DNA of 64,000 bases, taken from positions 16,568 through 80,567 of the forward strand of contig JBGAMU010000005.1 of the NCBI GenBank assembly GCA_044222685.1, in the 5' to 3' direction. Origin of the DNA: JAEUPI01 sp044222685 (GTDB lineage: Bacteria; Pseudomonadota; Gammaproteobacteria; Burkholderiales; Burkholderiaceae_C). Below are positions 1 to 8,235 of this stretch, piece by piece. A program made the translations under genes and the position numbers. The notes below the pieces were generated by a model that worked only from the letters and a program-made list of their open reading frames with translations, searched no databases and was not told the DNA's origin. Numbering within the stretch: position 1 is the first letter of the stretch; each line of letters starts with the position of its first letter.

Positions 1-1
1 G

Positions 2-697
2 CATGAGTTCCTCTACCCGCTGATGCAGGGCTACGACTCGGTCGCGCTGAAGAGCGACCTCGAGCTCGGTGGCACCGACCAGAAGTTCAACCTGCTGATG
101 GGGCGCCACCTGCAGCAGGAGTACGGGCAGGAGCCGCAGTGCATCCTGACCATGCCGCTGCTGGAGGGACTGGACGGCGTCGAGAAGATGTCGAAGTCGA
201 AGAACAACTACATCGCCATCACAGAAGACGCCAACACCATGTTCGCCAAGGTGCTGTCGATCAGCGACGAGCTGATGTGGCGTTACTACACGCTGCTGAG
301 CGCGCGCTCCGAGGCGGAGATTGGCGCGCTCAGAGGCGAAGTGGCGGGTGGGCGCAACCCCAAGGACGCCAAGGTGATGCTGGCGCGCGAACTCGTCACG
401 CGCTTCCACGACGCGGCTGCCGCCGACGCCGCGCAGGCCGACTTCGAGAACCGCGCGCGTGGCGGCGTGCCCGACGACATCGACGAGGTGGCGCTGGCCG
501 GTGCGCCGCTGGCGATCGGCCAGCTGCTCAAGCAGGCGCGGCTGGTGCCGTCGACCAGCGAGGCACTGCGCCTGATCGAGCAGGGCGGTGTGCGCATCGA
601 CGGCACGACGATCAGCGACAAGGCGTTGAAAGTGGCGGCCGGCCGCTTCGTGCTGCAGGTGGGCAAGCGCAAGTTCGCGCGCGTGACGCTGTCGTGA
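2..697 (+). CDS. tyrS: Tyrosyl-tRNA synthetase, C-terminal part (5' end outside window)
   Basis: Tyrosyl-tRNA synthetase charges tRNA-Tyr with tyrosine in the cytoplasm. The reading frame is open from the left edge, so the N-terminal part of the Rossmann catalytic domain is missing. What remains includes the end of the catalytic domain with the GGTDQKFN segment, a perfect class I KMSKS signature (KMSKSKNN), the linker helices, and a C-terminal S4-like RNA-binding domain (from about SEALRLIEQGGVRIDG). About 230 residues are visible of a family total near 400. The stop codon overlaps the GTG start of the next gene, so the two are probably co-transcribed. The identification is secure; only the truncation by the window limits it. 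Confidence 0.97.
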   Translation, partial: HEFLYPLMQGYDSVALKSDLELGGTDQKFNLLMGRHLQQEYGQEPQCILTMPLLEGLDGVEKMSKSKNNYIAITEDANTMFAKVLSISDELMWRYYTLLSARSEAEIGALRGEVAGGRNPKDAKVMLARELVTRFHDAAAADAAQADFENRARGGVPDDIDEVALAGAPLAIGQLLKQARLVPSTSEALRLIEQGGVRIDGTTISDKALKVAAGRFVLQVGKRKFARVTLS

Positions 698-1422
698 GCG
701 GCGCTGCTTTCGTGCTGGTGCACGGCGCCTGGCATGGCGCCTGGTGCTGGTCGCGGGTGCTGCCGCTTCTGCGTGCGAGCGGTCGATCGGCCCATGCGGT
801 GACGCTCACCGGCGTCGGCGAGCGTGCCCACTTGCTGAGGCGCGACATCGGCCTGGCCACGCATGTCGCTGATGTGGTGGGCCTGATCGAGAACGAAGAG
901 CTGAACGACGTGGTGCTGGTCGGCCACAGCTACGGCGGCCTCGTGGTCACCGGCGCGGCCGACGCCTGGCTGGCCCGCGGGGGCGATCGCCGTCTGCGGC
1001 ACCTGGTGTACGTCGATGCCGTGGTGCCGCATCCGGGTGAATGCTGGGCCTCGCACCACGCGGCCGATCTCGTCGCGTCACGGGTCGCGGCGGCCGCGGC
1101 CGATTCGCAGGGCGCGTTGCCGCCACCCGACGCCGGCCTGTTCGGATTGACCGGTGCCGACAAGGACTGGGTCAACCGGCGGCAGACACGGCATCCTTTC
1201 GCGATGTACCAGGAGCCGCTTCACTTCGACGCGCGGCGCATCGCCGCCGTGCCGAAGACCTTCGTCGATTGCACCGACCCGGCTTGGCCCAGCATCGCGC
1301 CGATGCGCGTCCGCGTACGCGCCGAGGCGGGCTGGCGGGTGGTCGAGATCGCCACCGGGCACGACGCGATGGTCAGCGCGCCGCAGGCGCTGGCCAACGT
1401 GCTGCTCGGCTGCGCACGCTGA
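694..1422 (+). CDS. Alpha/beta-fold hydrolase, plant esterase/hydroxynitrile lyase-like
   Basis: Predicted cytoplasmic serine hydrolase of 242 residues. It opens with a beta strand and oxyanion loop (FVLVHGAWHGAWCW, from residue 6). The nucleophile elbow is GHSYGG with Ser79, and a histidine in TGHDAM near the C-terminus is the likely catalytic base. The HGAWHGAW/GHSYGG pattern resembles the salicylate esterase/hydroxynitrile-lyase branch, so small esters are plausible substrates, but the substrate cannot be read from sequence. I chose GTG at 694 because it overlaps the tyrS stop (GTGA) and starts just before the conserved strand. A longer in-frame extension lies inside tyrS and is not conserved-looking. 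The gene converges on the next one with a gap of about 20 bases. Confidence 0.85.
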   Translation: MSGAAFVLVHGAWHGAWCWSRVLPLLRASGRSAHAVTLTGVGERAHLLRRDIGLATHVADVVGLIENEELNDVVLVGHSYGGLVVTGAADAWLARGGDRRLRHLVYVDAVVPHPGECWASHHAADLVASRVAAAAADSQGALPPPDAGLFGLTGADKDWVNRRQTRHPFAMYQEPLHFDARRIAAVPKTFVDCTDPAWPSIAPMRVRVRAEAGWRVVEIATGHDAMVSAPQALANVLLGCAR

Positions 1423-1443
1423 GGGCCGTGCGCGAAGGGCGCC

Positions 1444-2400
1444 TCACCCTTCCAGGGCCGCCCACATCTGCTGGTCGCGCTCGGCGGTCCAGATGCGCGG
1501 GTCGGGGTACTGCGTGGCCTCGTCGTAGGCACGCGTCACGTCGAACGGCATGCAGTGGTTGAAGATCACCCACTGCCCGTACTTGGGACTCAGGCGCTCG
1601 AAGGTCTCGCGATAGACCGCGCGCAGGTCGCGCCCAGCGGCGGCGCCGGCCTTTACGCTGGCGAAGAGTTCGCTGACGAACGAGCGGGTGCCTTCGAGTC
1701 CTGCCTTGACCTGCGCCGCGCCTGACAGTGCCGCGCCACGTCCGGGCACCAGCTTGTCGGCCTTCAGCGCCGCCAGGTTGTCGAGAGTCTTCGGCCAGTC
1801 CTGGAAATAGGCGTCGCCGGCATAGGGCGTGGCGTCGTACTCGACCAGGTCGCCGGAGAACAGCACCTTGTCCTGCGGCAGCCAGACGACGGTGTCGCCC
1901 TTGGTGTGGCCGCGGCCGAGCTGCAGCAGCTGCACCTCGAGCTTGCCGAGCCACAGCGTCAATTTGCCGGTGAAGGTGATCGTCGGCCAGGTCAGGCCGG
2001 CCGGCACCGACTCGACCGCTTGGAACAGGCGCGGAAAGCGCCCGATCTCGCTCGCCTTGTCGGCCTCGCCGCGCTCGACGATCAGGTCGTAGGTGTCCTG
2101 ACTGGCAATGATGTGGTCCGGCTTGTACGCGCTGGCACCGAGTACGCGCACCGCGTGGTAGTGGCTCAGCACCACGTACTTGATCGGCTTGTCGGTCACC
2201 TCGCGGATGCGGCGGATGACATCCTGTGCCATCACCGGCGTGGCCTGCGTGTCGATCACCATCACGGCGTCGTCGCCGACCACGATGCCGGTGTTCGGGT
2301 CACCTTCGGCGGTGTAGGCGTAGGCGTGCTCCGACAGCTTGGAGAAGGTGACCTTCTTCTCTTCGAGGTCGGCCTGCGAGGCGAATGTCTTTGTGCTCAT
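1444..2400 (-). CDS. Metallo-beta-lactamase-fold protein with altered metal site
   Basis: A 318-residue protein of the metallo-beta-lactamase fold, last gene of the minus-strand aromatic-type operon. The usual HxHxDH metal motif reads H80-Y-H82-A-V-R85, so the Asp and third His are replaced. The third-strand histidine (GRGHTKGD, His165) and the bridging Asp (SGD, Asp184) are kept. The last His position looks like PGRG instead of PGHG (219-222). A conserved-looking NHCMP segment lies at 281-285. It may be a mononuclear or repurposed hydrolase, or a non-catalytic fold. Company with an FAD hydroxylase and a VOC protein suggests a role in ring-cleavage product handling, but the reaction is unknown. 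The gap to DUF2783 is only 13 bases. Confidence 0.85.
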   Translation of the reverse strand: MSTKTFASQADLEEKKVTFSKLSEHAYAYTAEGDPNTGIVVGDDAVMVIDTQATPVMAQDVIRRIREVTDKPIKYVVLSHYHAVRVLGASAYKPDHIIASQDTYDLIVERGEADKASEIGRFPRLFQAVESVPAGLTWPTITFTGKLTLWLGKLEVQLLQLGRGHTKGDTVVWLPQDKVLFSGDLVEYDATPYAGDAYFQDWPKTLDNLAALKADKLVPGRGAALSGAAQVKAGLEGTRSFVSELFASVKAGAAAGRDLRAVYRETFERLSPKYGQWVIFNHCMPFDVTRAYDEATQYPDPRIWTAERDQQMWAALEG

Positions 2401-2413
2401 GGGCGTGTCTTCG

Positions 2414-2605
2414 TCAGGTCTTGGGCCGGGCCAGTGCCAGCGCCTCGGTCAGTGTGGCACGGTCGCCGACCTGGTTGGCGAGCACGAGGATCAGTTTGGC
2501 GTTCATCAGCTCGGCCTGCTCGTCGCTGAGATCGCGTTGCGCGTTGATCAGCTCCTCGTAGAAGCCGTCGGGGTCGGCAATGTTGGGCGTGTGGATCAGC
2601 GGCAT
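2414..2605 (-). CDS. DUF2783 family small protein
   Basis: A 63-residue, mostly helical, soluble protein beginning MPLIHTPNIADPDGFYEELI. The NIADPDGFYE start and the DEQAELMNAKLILVLANQVGD helix match my memory of the DUF2783 family, small proteins found beside FAD-dependent aromatic hydroxylases. It has no signal peptide and no membrane segment. It lies 15 bases downstream of the FAD monooxygenase stop and 13 bases upstream of the metallo-beta-lactamase-fold gene, so all are probably one transcript. Its biochemical role is unknown. A partner or stabiliser of the hydroxylase is a reasonable guess from context only. Confidence 0.8.
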   Translation of the reverse strand: MPLIHTPNIADPDGFYEELINAQRDLSDEQAELMNAKLILVLANQVGDRATLTEALALARPKT

Positions 2606-2620
2606 GTTGTGGGCCCTTGT

Positions 2621-4231
2621 TCAGTGCAGCGCCAGGCAACGCCGCAGTGCCGACTCGGCCTGTGCCTGGTCGAGCCGCCGCCAGCGCGCAGCCACGTGCT
2701 GGTCGGGACGGATCAGATAGCAGGTGCCAGGCTGGGCATCGTAGCGCTCGCTCAGCACGCCCTGCGCGTCGAAGATGTCGGTGCCCACGCGCAGCACGCG
2801 GGCTTGCACGTCGCCGACAGCAACCGAGGTGATGCCAGGCTCGCCGAAGCACAGCAGCGTGAATCCCTCGCCCAGCTGCGGCAGCAGCCACGAAGGAGCG
2901 TTGCCTTTCAACACCGGCGCGTCGGCGCACGGGGTGCCGGGCGACATGCGGCCCTTGAAGGGCGCCGCGTCCGGCGTGTTGAGTGACGAACCCGGGTAGG
3001 GCGTCGGTGTCGACAGCCGCCCGCTGTTGACAAGTGGCCGCGCGAAGGTCTCGGTCTTGGCGAGCTCGAGCACCGCGTCGCGGAAGCGCAGGCTGCCCTT
3101 GCTCTTGGGCGTGATGAAGTCCGTGGAGCGGGTGGAGTTGAGCAGGTTGTCGTCGGCGGCGAAGGCGCGCTCCTCGTGATAACTGTCGAGCAGCGCCGCC
3201 GGCGCACGCCCGGCGTGCACCAGCGCCAGCTTCCAGGCCAGGTTGTCGACGTCCTGCACACCTGTGTTGGCCCCGCGCGCGCCGAACGGCGACACCTGGT
3301 GCGCCGCGTCGCCGGCGAACAGCACGCGGCCGATACGGAACTCCTTCATGCGACGGCAGGCGAACTGGTAGACCGACACCCATTCGAGTTCGAATTTCGC
3401 CTTCTCGCCCAGCATCGCCTGGATGCGCGGGATCACCCGCTCGGGCTTCTTCTCCTCCTCCGGGTCGGCATCCCAGCCGAGCTGGAAATCGATGCGCCAC
3501 ACGTTGTCGGCCTGCTTGTGCAGCAGCACCGACTGGTTCGGGTGGAACGGCGGATCGAACCAGAACCAGCGCTCGGTTGGAAAGTCGGCCTGCATCACCA
3601 CATCGGCGATCAGAAAGCGGTCCTGGAAGAATTGGCCGGTGAACTCCGCGCCCAGCAGGCGCCGGGTGTCGCTGTTGGCGCCATCGCAGGCGATCACCCA
3701 ATCCGTCTCCATGCGGAAGACGCCGTCGGGCGTCTCCACGGTGAGCTGTGCACCCTGCTCGTCCTGCGTCAGGCTCAGCAGCTTGTGTTTCCAGCGCAGG
3801 TCCACCCGCTCGTGGCGCATCGCCGCACCGACCAGCGCCTCCTCCATGTAGTACTGCTGCAGGTTGATCATCGCGGGCATCTGGTGATGGGGCTCGGGCA
3901 ACAGGTCGAAGCTGTAGGCGAGATCGTTGCGGAAGAACACCTTGCCGACCTTCCAGCTGATGCCGCGTTCGACCATCGGCGCGGCCACGCCCAGGCGGTT
4001 CCAGATTTCCAGCGGCCGCTTGGCATAGCAGACGGCGCGTGAGCCGATGCTCACGGTGTCGTTGTCGTCGAGCACGACCACGCTCATGCCGCGTGCGGCA
4101 AGGTCGAGCGCCATCGTCAGGCCGATCGGGCCGGCGCCCACCACCACGACCGGGTGGGGCGTCGGGCGACCGGTCTTCTGTTCCTCGCTCTGGCGATAGG
4201 GGAACTTCGGATAGGTGTAGGTCTTGAGCAT
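2621..4231 (-). CDS. FAD-dependent aromatic monooxygenase (MhpA/PheA-like)
   Basis: Class A flavoprotein hydroxylase of 536 residues, expected to hydroxylate a phenolic or aromatic acid using NAD(P)H and O2 in the cytoplasm. The FAD-binding dinucleotide motif GAGPIG is at 32-37. The DG-type motif CDGANSDTRR is at 182-191, and the GD motif (LFAGDAAHQVSPFGARGAN) starts near 304. A C-terminal thioredoxin-like part follows, as in phenol and hydroxyphenylpropionate hydroxylases. I start at ATG 4231 (MLKTYTYPKF); a longer reading frame runs back into the VOC gene and is discarded. The upstream VOC gene ends 14 bases before. Together with that dioxygenase-like gene it implies hydroxylation followed by ring cleavage. 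The exact substrate is not determinable. Confidence 0.88.
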   Translation of the reverse strand: MLKTYTYPKFPYRQSEEQKTGRPTPHPVVVVGAGPIGLTMALDLAARGMSVVVLDDNDTVSIGSRAVCYAKRPLEIWNRLGVAAPMVERGISWKVGKVFFRNDLAYSFDLLPEPHHQMPAMINLQQYYMEEALVGAAMRHERVDLRWKHKLLSLTQDEQGAQLTVETPDGVFRMETDWVIACDGANSDTRRLLGAEFTGQFFQDRFLIADVVMQADFPTERWFWFDPPFHPNQSVLLHKQADNVWRIDFQLGWDADPEEEKKPERVIPRIQAMLGEKAKFELEWVSVYQFACRRMKEFRIGRVLFAGDAAHQVSPFGARGANTGVQDVDNLAWKLALVHAGRAPAALLDSYHEERAFAADDNLLNSTRSTDFITPKSKGSLRFRDAVLELAKTETFARPLVNSGRLSTPTPYPGSSLNTPDAAPFKGRMSPGTPCADAPVLKGNAPSWLLPQLGEGFTLLCFGEPGITSVAVGDVQARVLRVGTDIFDAQGVLSERYDAQPGTCYLIRPDQHVAARWRRLDQAQAESALRRCLALH

Positions 4232-4245
4232 GGGGCCAGCCAGCG

Positions 4246-4785
4246 TCAGGACGCCGCGAATTCCTTCTCGTGCATCCAGGCGGCGTGCTTGGGCGCACGC
4301 TTGGTGCGGCTCCATTCTTCCAGCATCGCCCACTTCACGTCGTCGAGCCGGCGCTGCATGTCGGGCGTTGCAGTGTCGGCGGCAAGCTCGAGCCGATGGC
4401 CGTTGGGGTCGAAGAAGTAGATCGACTTGAAGATCGTGTGGTCGGTGACGCCGATCACCGGGATGCCGTCGGCCTCGAGGCGGGCCTTGGTGTCCTCGAG
4501 GTCGCGAACGCTGCCGACCTTGAACGCGATGTGCTGCACCCACGGTGGCGTGTTGTGGTCACGATCCATCGCCGGCGAGTTCGGCAACTCGAAGAACGCC
4601 AGGATGTTGCCGCCGCCGGCGTCCATGAACAGGTGCATGTAGGGATCGGGCTCGTGCGTGGAGGGCACCTGGTCTTCGGCGATCGCCAGCACGAAGTCCA
4701 TGCCGAGGTACTTGCGGTACCACTCGACGGTCTGCTTGGCGTCCTTGCAGCGGTAGGCGACATGGTGAATGCGCTCGATCCTCAT
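4246..4785 (-). CDS. VOC-superfamily (glyoxalase/extradiol dioxygenase-like) protein
   Basis: A 179-residue vicinal-oxygen-chelate protein, first gene of the aromatic-type operon. Two beta-alpha-beta-beta-beta modules are visible. Candidate metal ligands sit at the expected places: His8 (IHHVAYR), Glu66 (FFELPN), His85 (VQHIAFKV) and Glu133 (HRLELAA). It could be a ring-cleavage dioxygenase or a glyoxalase-type lyase/isomerase; context with an FAD hydroxylase favours aromatic degradation. The start is ATG 4785, chosen because GAGGAG lies 6-7 bases upstream and the conserved fold starts at once. An in-frame ATG at 4815 overlaps the promoter. Transcription probably starts from the promoter at 4811-4839, under the divergent MarR regulator. 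Confidence 0.85.
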   Translation of the reverse strand: MRIERIHHVAYRCKDAKQTVEWYRKYLGMDFVLAIAEDQVPSTHEPDPYMHLFMDAGGGNILAFFELPNSPAMDRDHNTPPWVQHIAFKVGSVRDLEDTKARLEADGIPVIGVTDHTIFKSIYFFDPNGHRLELAADTATPDMQRRLDDVKWAMLEEWSRTKRAPKHAAWMHEKEFAAS

Positions 4786-4797
4786 GCGGGTCTCCTC

Positions 4798-4823
4798 GGT
4801 TAGTATCGATAACATACGTTACC
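4798..4823. promoter_or_regulatory. Candidate MarR operator (imperfect palindrome)
   Basis: The left arm GGTTAGTAT and the right arm ATACGTTACC are near-complementary around a 7-base centre that includes TATCGATA. The palindrome covers the -10 box of the minus-strand promoter. A second short symmetric element, CGGT-T-ACCG at 4873-4881, lies nearer the MarR start, just past a TATAGT sequence (4867-4872) that could be its -10. MarR proteins commonly bind such palindromes between divergent genes. The assignment is inferred from position. Confidence 0.5.
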
Positions 4824-4839
4824 AATCGGACGATGTCAA
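4811..4839 (-). promoter_or_regulatory. Sigma-70 promoter of the VOC/FAD hydroxylase operon
   Basis: On the minus strand a perfect -35 box TTGACA (4839-4834) is followed after 17 bases by TATGTT (4816-4811), four of six matches to the -10 consensus. It reads into the VOC gene at 4785. The -10 box lies inside the imperfect palindrome at 4798-4823, so bound repressor would block it. Confidence 0.7.
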
Positions 4840-4910
4840 CTATGGAAAGTTCATTCATCGTGATCGTATAGTCGGTTACCGTTAAGACTGATCCGGGCGC
4901 GCGTGTCCTC

Positions 4911-5351
4911 ATGAACCTTCAAGTCTTCCTGCCATATCGTCTCGCGGTCGTGTCGGAAGCGGTGAGCCGCTCGCTGGCCGCGGTGTACGCGCAGCGCTTC
5001 AACCTGACCCGCGACGAATGGCGCGTGCTGGCCGCGCTGGCAGGGCGCGACGATATCAAGGGCGCCGAGCTTGGCAATCTGACCACGCTCGACAAGATGC
5101 AGGTCAGCCGCGCCCTCACCCGCATGGAGCGAGATGGCCTGCTCGAGCGCGAGCCCGACCCGGCGGACCGCCGCAACCTGCTCGTGCGCCTGAAGCCCGC
5201 CGGCCGCGCGCTCTATCGCAGGATCGTGCCGATGGCGCAGGCCCGCGAGGCCTATCTGCTGGAAAGCCTCGATGCCGACGAGCGCGCCACGTTGTCCGCC
5301 GCGCTCGACAAGCTGCTGCAGCGCGCGAAACAGCTCCAGGAGCACGGGTAG
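4911..5351 (+). CDS. MarR-family transcriptional regulator
   Basis: A 146-residue winged-helix regulator. The recognition part is GAELGNLTTLDKMQVSRALTRMERDGLLERE, followed by the wing PDPADRRNLLVRLKPAG typical of MarR proteins, with N- and C-terminal helices for dimerisation. It is divergent from the VOC/FAD hydroxylase operon and shares the intergenic region holding the promoter and palindrome. It therefore probably represses that operon and releases on binding an aromatic ligand or intermediate. It may also control the co-directional CoA-transferase-family gene 43 bases downstream. The start ATG 4911 gives a family-typical length. Confidence 0.9.
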   Translation: MNLQVFLPYRLAVVSEAVSRSLAAVYAQRFNLTRDEWRVLAALAGRDDIKGAELGNLTTLDKMQVSRALTRMERDGLLEREPDPADRRNLLVRLKPAGRALYRRIVPMAQAREAYLLESLDADERATLSAALDKLLQRAKQLQEHG

Positions 5352-5394
5352 CGACCTGCGGCACACTGCTCGTCTTGACGAGGAGATGATGCCG

Positions 5395-6555
5395 ATGGGT
5401 CCCCTGTTCGGACTGCGGGTGATCGAACTGGCCAGCATCGGGCCGGGTCCGATGTGCGCGATGCTGTTGGCCGACCTGGGCGCCGACGTGATCCGCATCG
5501 ACCGCACCGAGCCGAGCGGCCTGGGCGTGCCCACCGAGCCGCGCTTCGACGTCACCGGCCGCAACCGGCGTTCGGTGGCGCTCGACCTCAAGCGCGTCGA
5601 GGGGCGCGACGCGGCGCTGCGGCTGATCGATCGCGCCGACGTGCTGATCGAAGGCTGGCGGCCGGGCGTCGCCGAACGACTGGGCCTCGGCCCCGACGAA
5701 TGCGCGTCGCGCAACCCTCGCCTGGTCTACGGCCGCATGACGGGTTTCGGCCAGACCGGGCCGTTGGCGCAGGCGGCGGGCCACGACATCGACTACATCG
5801 CGCTGGTCGGCGCGCTGCACGCGATCGGCCCGGCCGGTGCAAAGCCCGTGCCGCCGCTCAACCTGGTCGGTGACTACGGCGGCGGCGCGCTGTACCTGGC
5901 CTTCGGCTTGATGGCTGCGCTGTTCGAACGCCAGCGCTCGGGCCGTGGCCAGGTGGTCGACGCGGCGATGGTCGACGGCGCGGCGTCGCTGCTGTCGATC
6001 TTCCACGGCCTGCAGGCGGCTGGCCGCTGGGACGAGCACGAACGCGGCGCCAACCTGCTCGACGGCGGCGCGCCGTTCTACGATACCTATGCCACCGCCG
6101 ACGGTCGGCACGTTGCGCTCGGGGCGCTGGAACCGAAGTTCTTTGCCGAGTTCGCCGAGCGGGTCGGGCTCGACACGCGCTTCGTCAAGCGCCAGTACGA
6201 CCGGCGCCTGTGGCCCGAGATGCGCGAGGCCATCGCGGCCATCTTCGCCACCCGCACGCGCGATGCGTGGGCCGAGGCGCTCGAAGGCAGCGATGCCTGC
6301 GTGGCGCCGGTGCTCTCGCTCGGCGAGGCGCCGTTGCACCCGCACGCCCGCGCGAGGAACACGTTCATCGAGGTCGACGGCGTGATGCAGGCTGCGCCGG
6401 CGCCGCGCTTCTCGCGCAGCGCCGCCGCGTCACCGCGCTCGCCGGTGCCGGCGGGCACGCACAGCGAGGCGGTGCTGGCCGAGGCCGGCTTCACGCACGA
6501 CGAGATCCTCGCGCTGCGTGCGGCGGGTGCGCTGCTGCAGGCTAGCGTGTCATGA
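5395..6555 (+). CDS. Class III CoA-transferase family protein, alpha-methylacyl-CoA racemase-like
   Basis: A 386-residue CaiB/BaiF-family enzyme. The N-terminus GLRVIELASIGPGPMCAMLL and the motifs GHDIDY (His130) and NLVGDYGGG (Asp160) match the catalytic His and Asp of alpha-methylacyl-CoA racemases rather than the Asp nucleophile context of CoA transferases. It would epimerise 2-methyl-branched acyl-CoAs in the cytoplasm. Three in-frame ATGs stand close together (5386, 5389, 5395). The AGGAG at 5381-5385 is properly spaced only from 5395, which I take as start. Its stop overlaps the start of the NUDIX-MBL gene by four bases (ATGA), so translation is coupled. Confidence 0.86.
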   Translation: MGPLFGLRVIELASIGPGPMCAMLLADLGADVIRIDRTEPSGLGVPTEPRFDVTGRNRRSVALDLKRVEGRDAALRLIDRADVLIEGWRPGVAERLGLGPDECASRNPRLVYGRMTGFGQTGPLAQAAGHDIDYIALVGALHAIGPAGAKPVPPLNLVGDYGGGALYLAFGLMAALFERQRSGRGQVVDAAMVDGAASLLSIFHGLQAAGRWDEHERGANLLDGGAPFYDTYATADGRHVALGALEPKFFAEFAERVGLDTRFVKRQYDRRLWPEMREAIAAIFATRTRDAWAEALEGSDACVAPVLSLGEAPLHPHARARNTFIEVDGVMQAAPAPRFSRSAAASPRSPVPAGTHSEAVLAEAGFTHDEILALRAAGALLQASVS

Positions 6556-8228
6556 GCGGCGGTGACGGCCATCGCAACCCGGTGCCGCGGCTGGCGGCCT
6601 CGGTGATCGTGCTGCGCGACGGTGCGCACGGCCTCGAGGTGCTGATGCAGCGGCGCGCCGAGCGGGCGGGCGATCATCACCAGAGCGGCGCTGCGGTCTT
6701 TCCCGGCGGCCTGCTCGACGGGCACGACCGCGGCCGCGATGCGTTGTGCCGCGGCCTGGACGACGCGCAGGCCAGTGCGCGCCTGGGTCTGCCGTCCGGC
6801 GGACTGGACTACTGGGTCGCCGCGATCCGCGAGTGTTTCGAAGAGGCGGGCCTGCTGTTCGCCTGCGAGGCCGATGGCGCCTGGGTGCGCCTCGATGCAC
6901 ACGACCCTGTCGAACTGCGCGCGCATCGCCACCGGCTGCACGCCGGCGAGACGGACTTGACCTCGCTGTGCCAGGCTTGGGGCCTGACGCTGGCGACCGA
7001 CCGTCTGCACTACTTCAGCCACTGGATCACACCACCAGGTCGGCCCAAGCGCTTCGATACGTGCTTCTTCGTCGTCGAGGCGCCACCGGACCAGACCGCG
7101 GTCGCCGACGAGACCGAGGCCGAGGAACTGATGTGGCTGACACCGCAGCGGGCGCTGTCGGACGAACGCGCGCTCAAACTGCTGCCGGTGACGCGCGAGA
7201 TCCTCAAGGCGCTGGCGGCCTGCACGACCGTGGCGCAGGTGATCGACGAGGCGAAGTCTCGCCGCGACGTGCCGATGATGATGCCGCGGCTGGGCGTCGG
7301 CGCGAAGGGCATGCGACCGGTGTTGCCGAGCGAGTGGGCCTATGCCGAGATCGGCCGGCTCGACCCCGAGGGCCGCGCCGACGTGTGGTTCGAACTGGTG
7401 CCCGGCCGCGCGGTGCGCCTGTCGCCGCGCATCCTGCGGGTGACCGCCGACAACGGCAGCATGATGACCGGGCCCGGCACCAACAGCTACTTCGTGCACG
7501 ACCCTGCCGGCGGCGATTGCGCGCTGATCGATCCCGGCCCCGACGATGCGGCGCACGTACGGGCCGTGCTCGCCGCGGCGCCCGGGCGCATCACGCGCAT
7601 CATCGTGACCCACACGCACAAGGACCATTCGCCCGCCGCGCAGGCGGTGCGCGCGGCCACCGGCGCCGCGCTGTTCGGCCGTGTCGCCGACCACCCCGAG
7701 TGGCAGGACGCCGCGTTCCGCCCGGACCATGTGCTCGCGCATGGCGACACGCTGGCGCTCGGCGTCGACTGCACGCTGCGCGTCGTGCATACGCCTGGCC
7801 ACGCTTCGAACCATCTGTGCTACCTGCTCGAGCAGGAAAAGCTGCTCTTCACCGGTGACCACCTGATGCAGGGCTCGACGGTGGTGATCAACCCGCCCGA
7901 CGGCGACATGCAGGCGTATCTCGACGCGCTCACCAGCCTGCTCGCGCTCGAGCTCGACTGGCTGGCGCCCGGGCACGGCTTCCTGATCGATCGGCCACAC
8001 GACGTGGTGCGCCGCACGGTGGCGCACCGTCTGCAGCGCGAGGCCAAGGTGGTGGCTGCGTTGCAGGCCGGCGGGCCGGCGGCGATCGAAACGCTGCTGC
8101 CGGTGGTCTACCAGGAGGTGCCGCCGCGCCTGCATGCGATGGCGGCACGCTCGCTGCACGCCCATCTGCTGAAGCTGCGCGCCGATGGCCGCGCCGCCGA
8201 ACGCGCCGGCGTGTGGTCGTTGACCTGA
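6552..8228 (+). CDS. NUDIX hydrolase / metallo-beta-lactamase fusion protein
   Basis: A 558-residue two-domain protein. The N-terminal half (about 10-240) is a NUDIX domain: the glycine pair of the NUDIX box (PGGLL, 51-55) is separated from RECFEEAG (93-100) by roughly 40 residues. That long insertion is known from the NUDT19-type CoA diphosphatases. The C-terminal half is a complete metallo-beta-lactamase domain with His354-x-His356-x-Asp358-His359, HTPGHASNHLCYL and FTGDHLM, then a LACTB2-like helical tail ending at the C-terminus. The partner gene makes CoA esters, so one half may act on CoA or acyl-CoA; the hydrolase half may be an esterase or nuclease. Start ATG 6552 overlaps the upstream stop. 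Confidence 0.85.
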   Translation: MSGGDGHRNPVPRLAASVIVLRDGAHGLEVLMQRRAERAGDHHQSGAAVFPGGLLDGHDRGRDALCRGLDDAQASARLGLPSGGLDYWVAAIRECFEEAGLLFACEADGAWVRLDAHDPVELRAHRHRLHAGETDLTSLCQAWGLTLATDRLHYFSHWITPPGRPKRFDTCFFVVEAPPDQTAVADETEAEELMWLTPQRALSDERALKLLPVTREILKALAACTTVAQVIDEAKSRRDVPMMMPRLGVGAKGMRPVLPSEWAYAEIGRLDPEGRADVWFELVPGRAVRLSPRILRVTADNGSMMTGPGTNSYFVHDPAGGDCALIDPGPDDAAHVRAVLAAAPGRITRIIVTHTHKDHSPAAQAVRAATGAALFGRVADHPEWQDAAFRPDHVLAHGDTLALGVDCTLRVVHTPGHASNHLCYLLEQEKLLFTGDHLMQGSTVVINPPDGDMQAYLDALTSLLALELDWLAPGHGFLIDRPHDVVRRTVAHRLQREAKVVAALQAGGPAAIETLLPVVYQEVPPRLHAMAARSLHAHLLKLRADGRAAERAGVWSLT

Positions 8229-8235
8229 CAGCGCG

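Noticed and set aside
6087..8165. A 692-codon open frame antisense to the NUDIX-MBL gene
   Set aside because: High GC leaves long stop-free antisense frames. The translation is rich in Arg, His and Gln with no domain, while the sense frame has two complete domains.
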